Below are positions 5,882 to 6,497 of a DNA stretch of 6,497 nt, in pieces. The notes beneath the pieces are model-generated. The model was not told where the DNA came from. It searched no databases and saw only the letters and a list, made by a program, of their open reading frames with translations. The DNA comes from UBA6183 sp046314755. Its GTDB lineage: Bacteria > Bacteroidota > Bacteroidia > UKL13-3. Every line of letters starts with the position of its first letter. Within the stretch, counting starts at the first letter, position 1. Location: contig JBKDBG010000066.1 in assembly GCA_046314755.1 (NCBI GenBank), forward strand, positions 1-6,497. The letters are read 5' to 3'. Both the position numbers and the translations under genes were made by a program.

Positions 5882-6497
5882 ATGATGCGGTTGCTATGTT
5901 TTATATCTCTCATTTTTGGCTTTAGTAAAATAGCTTTAGCACAAAACAACCGCATAAACACCTATGGAAATATAGGTTGGTATAACACCTTTGTTACGGC
6001 TTCTTTGCATGATAAGGTAAGCCTGCATGGCGAATACCAATGGCGAAGAGATGAATGGATTACAAACGGGCAACAAAGTTTATTGCGAGTTGGGTTGAAT
6101 TACCATTTAAAACCCAATATAACTTTTAGAATAGGGTACGCTTGGATTGAAACTTTTGCCTATGGCGAAATTCCCATTAATGGCATGGGAAAAGATTTTA
6201 CCGAACACCGCATATATCAAATGGCTCAGTTAAATCAAAAGGAGGGACGTGTTGAGTTTACACACAGGTTTATGCTCGAACAACGATTTGTTGGCACTTA
6301 CAGCAACATAAATTTAGCTACTGAAGACAAGTATTTAAGCCTAAATAGGGCACGTTATATGTTGCGCATGCAAGCACCATTAACTGGGAGTGAAATAAAA
6401 GACAAAACACCTTATGTAGCCCTTTTTAACGAAGTTTTTATTGGTTTTGGTAAAAACGTAAATGCCAATGTTTTTGACCAAAACCGAATTGGAGTTT
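5882..6497 (+). CDS. DUF2490 family secreted or outer-membrane protein (3' partial)
   Basis: An open frame of 205 codons continues past the right edge, so the C-terminus is missing. Residues 1-20 form a signal peptide: Arg3, a hydrophobic core and an ALA site, with cleavage expected before Gln21. The mature part matches my memory of DUF2490: NIGWYNTF (30-37), GEYQWRRDEWIT (50-61), QQSLLRVGLNYHL (64-76), then GYAWIETFAYGEIPINGMG with FTEHRIYQM (about 85-114), and RFMLEQRFVG. The alternation of aromatic and polar residues in short strands suggests an outer-membrane beta-barrel, which is inference. The function of the family is unknown to me. Two ATGs stand in tandem (5882 and 5885), and either could be the start; no promoter element or Shine-Dalgarno is evident, so transcription from the ureohydrolase gene 19 bases upstream is likely. 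Confidence 0.87.
   Translation, partial: MMRLLCFISLIFGFSKIALAQNNRINTYGNIGWYNTFVTASLHDKVSLHGEYQWRRDEWITNGQQSLLRVGLNYHLKPNITFRIGYAWIETFAYGEIPINGMGKDFTEHRIYQMAQLNQKEGRVEFTHRFMLEQRFVGTYSNINLATEDKYLSLNRARYMLRMQAPLTGSEIKDKTPYVALFNEVFIGFGKNVNANVFDQNRIGV

Noticed and set aside
1..6497. A new multi-gene defence, mobile or biosynthetic system
   Set aside because: All six genes belong to recognised families with unrelated roles, and there are no transposases, integrases, repeat arrays or toxin-antitoxin pairs; neither order nor content supports a single system.

Overview
The window is AT-rich and looks like a chromosomal segment from a member of the Bacteroidota. The evidence is threefold: a fused alpha/beta 2-oxoacid dehydrogenase E1 and a DUF2490 protein, both familiar in that phylum; start codons with no recognisable Shine-Dalgarno sequence; and Bacteroidota-type -7 promoter elements (TAnnTTTG) directly before two start codons. 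I cannot name the genus.

Layout. (1) Positions 2-2164, plus strand: a large thiamine-diphosphate-dependent E1 enzyme whose N-terminus lies left of the window. (2) Positions 2168-2506, plus strand: a small soluble Rieske [2Fe-2S] protein starting two codons after the E1 stop, in the same frame, so almost certainly co-transcribed and translationally coupled. (3) Positions 2514-4019, minus strand: a sodium:solute symporter, convergent with the Rieske gene across a 7-base gap that carries a weak terminator-like hairpin. (4) Positions 4020-4154: a 135-base divergent intergenic region with one TAnnTTTG element for each direction, each so close to its start codon that leaderless or near-leaderless mRNAs are expected. 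(5) Positions 4155-4757 plus stop: recR. (6) Positions 4813-5862: an agmatinase/arginase-family ureohydrolase. (7) Positions 5882-6497: a secreted DUF2490 protein that runs off the right edge.

The genes serve central metabolism (2-oxoacid oxidation, guanidino-compound hydrolysis), transport and DNA repair, with one envelope protein of unknown function. I see no sign that they form one system, and no mobile element, CRISPR array, phage gene, tRNA or rRNA. The points most worth a second look are the altered cofactor motif of the E1 enzyme, the one-stop-codon separation between E1 and Rieske, the paired start-proximal promoter elements, and a proline in the expected sodium site of the symporter. 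No new multi-gene system can be supported from this sequence.
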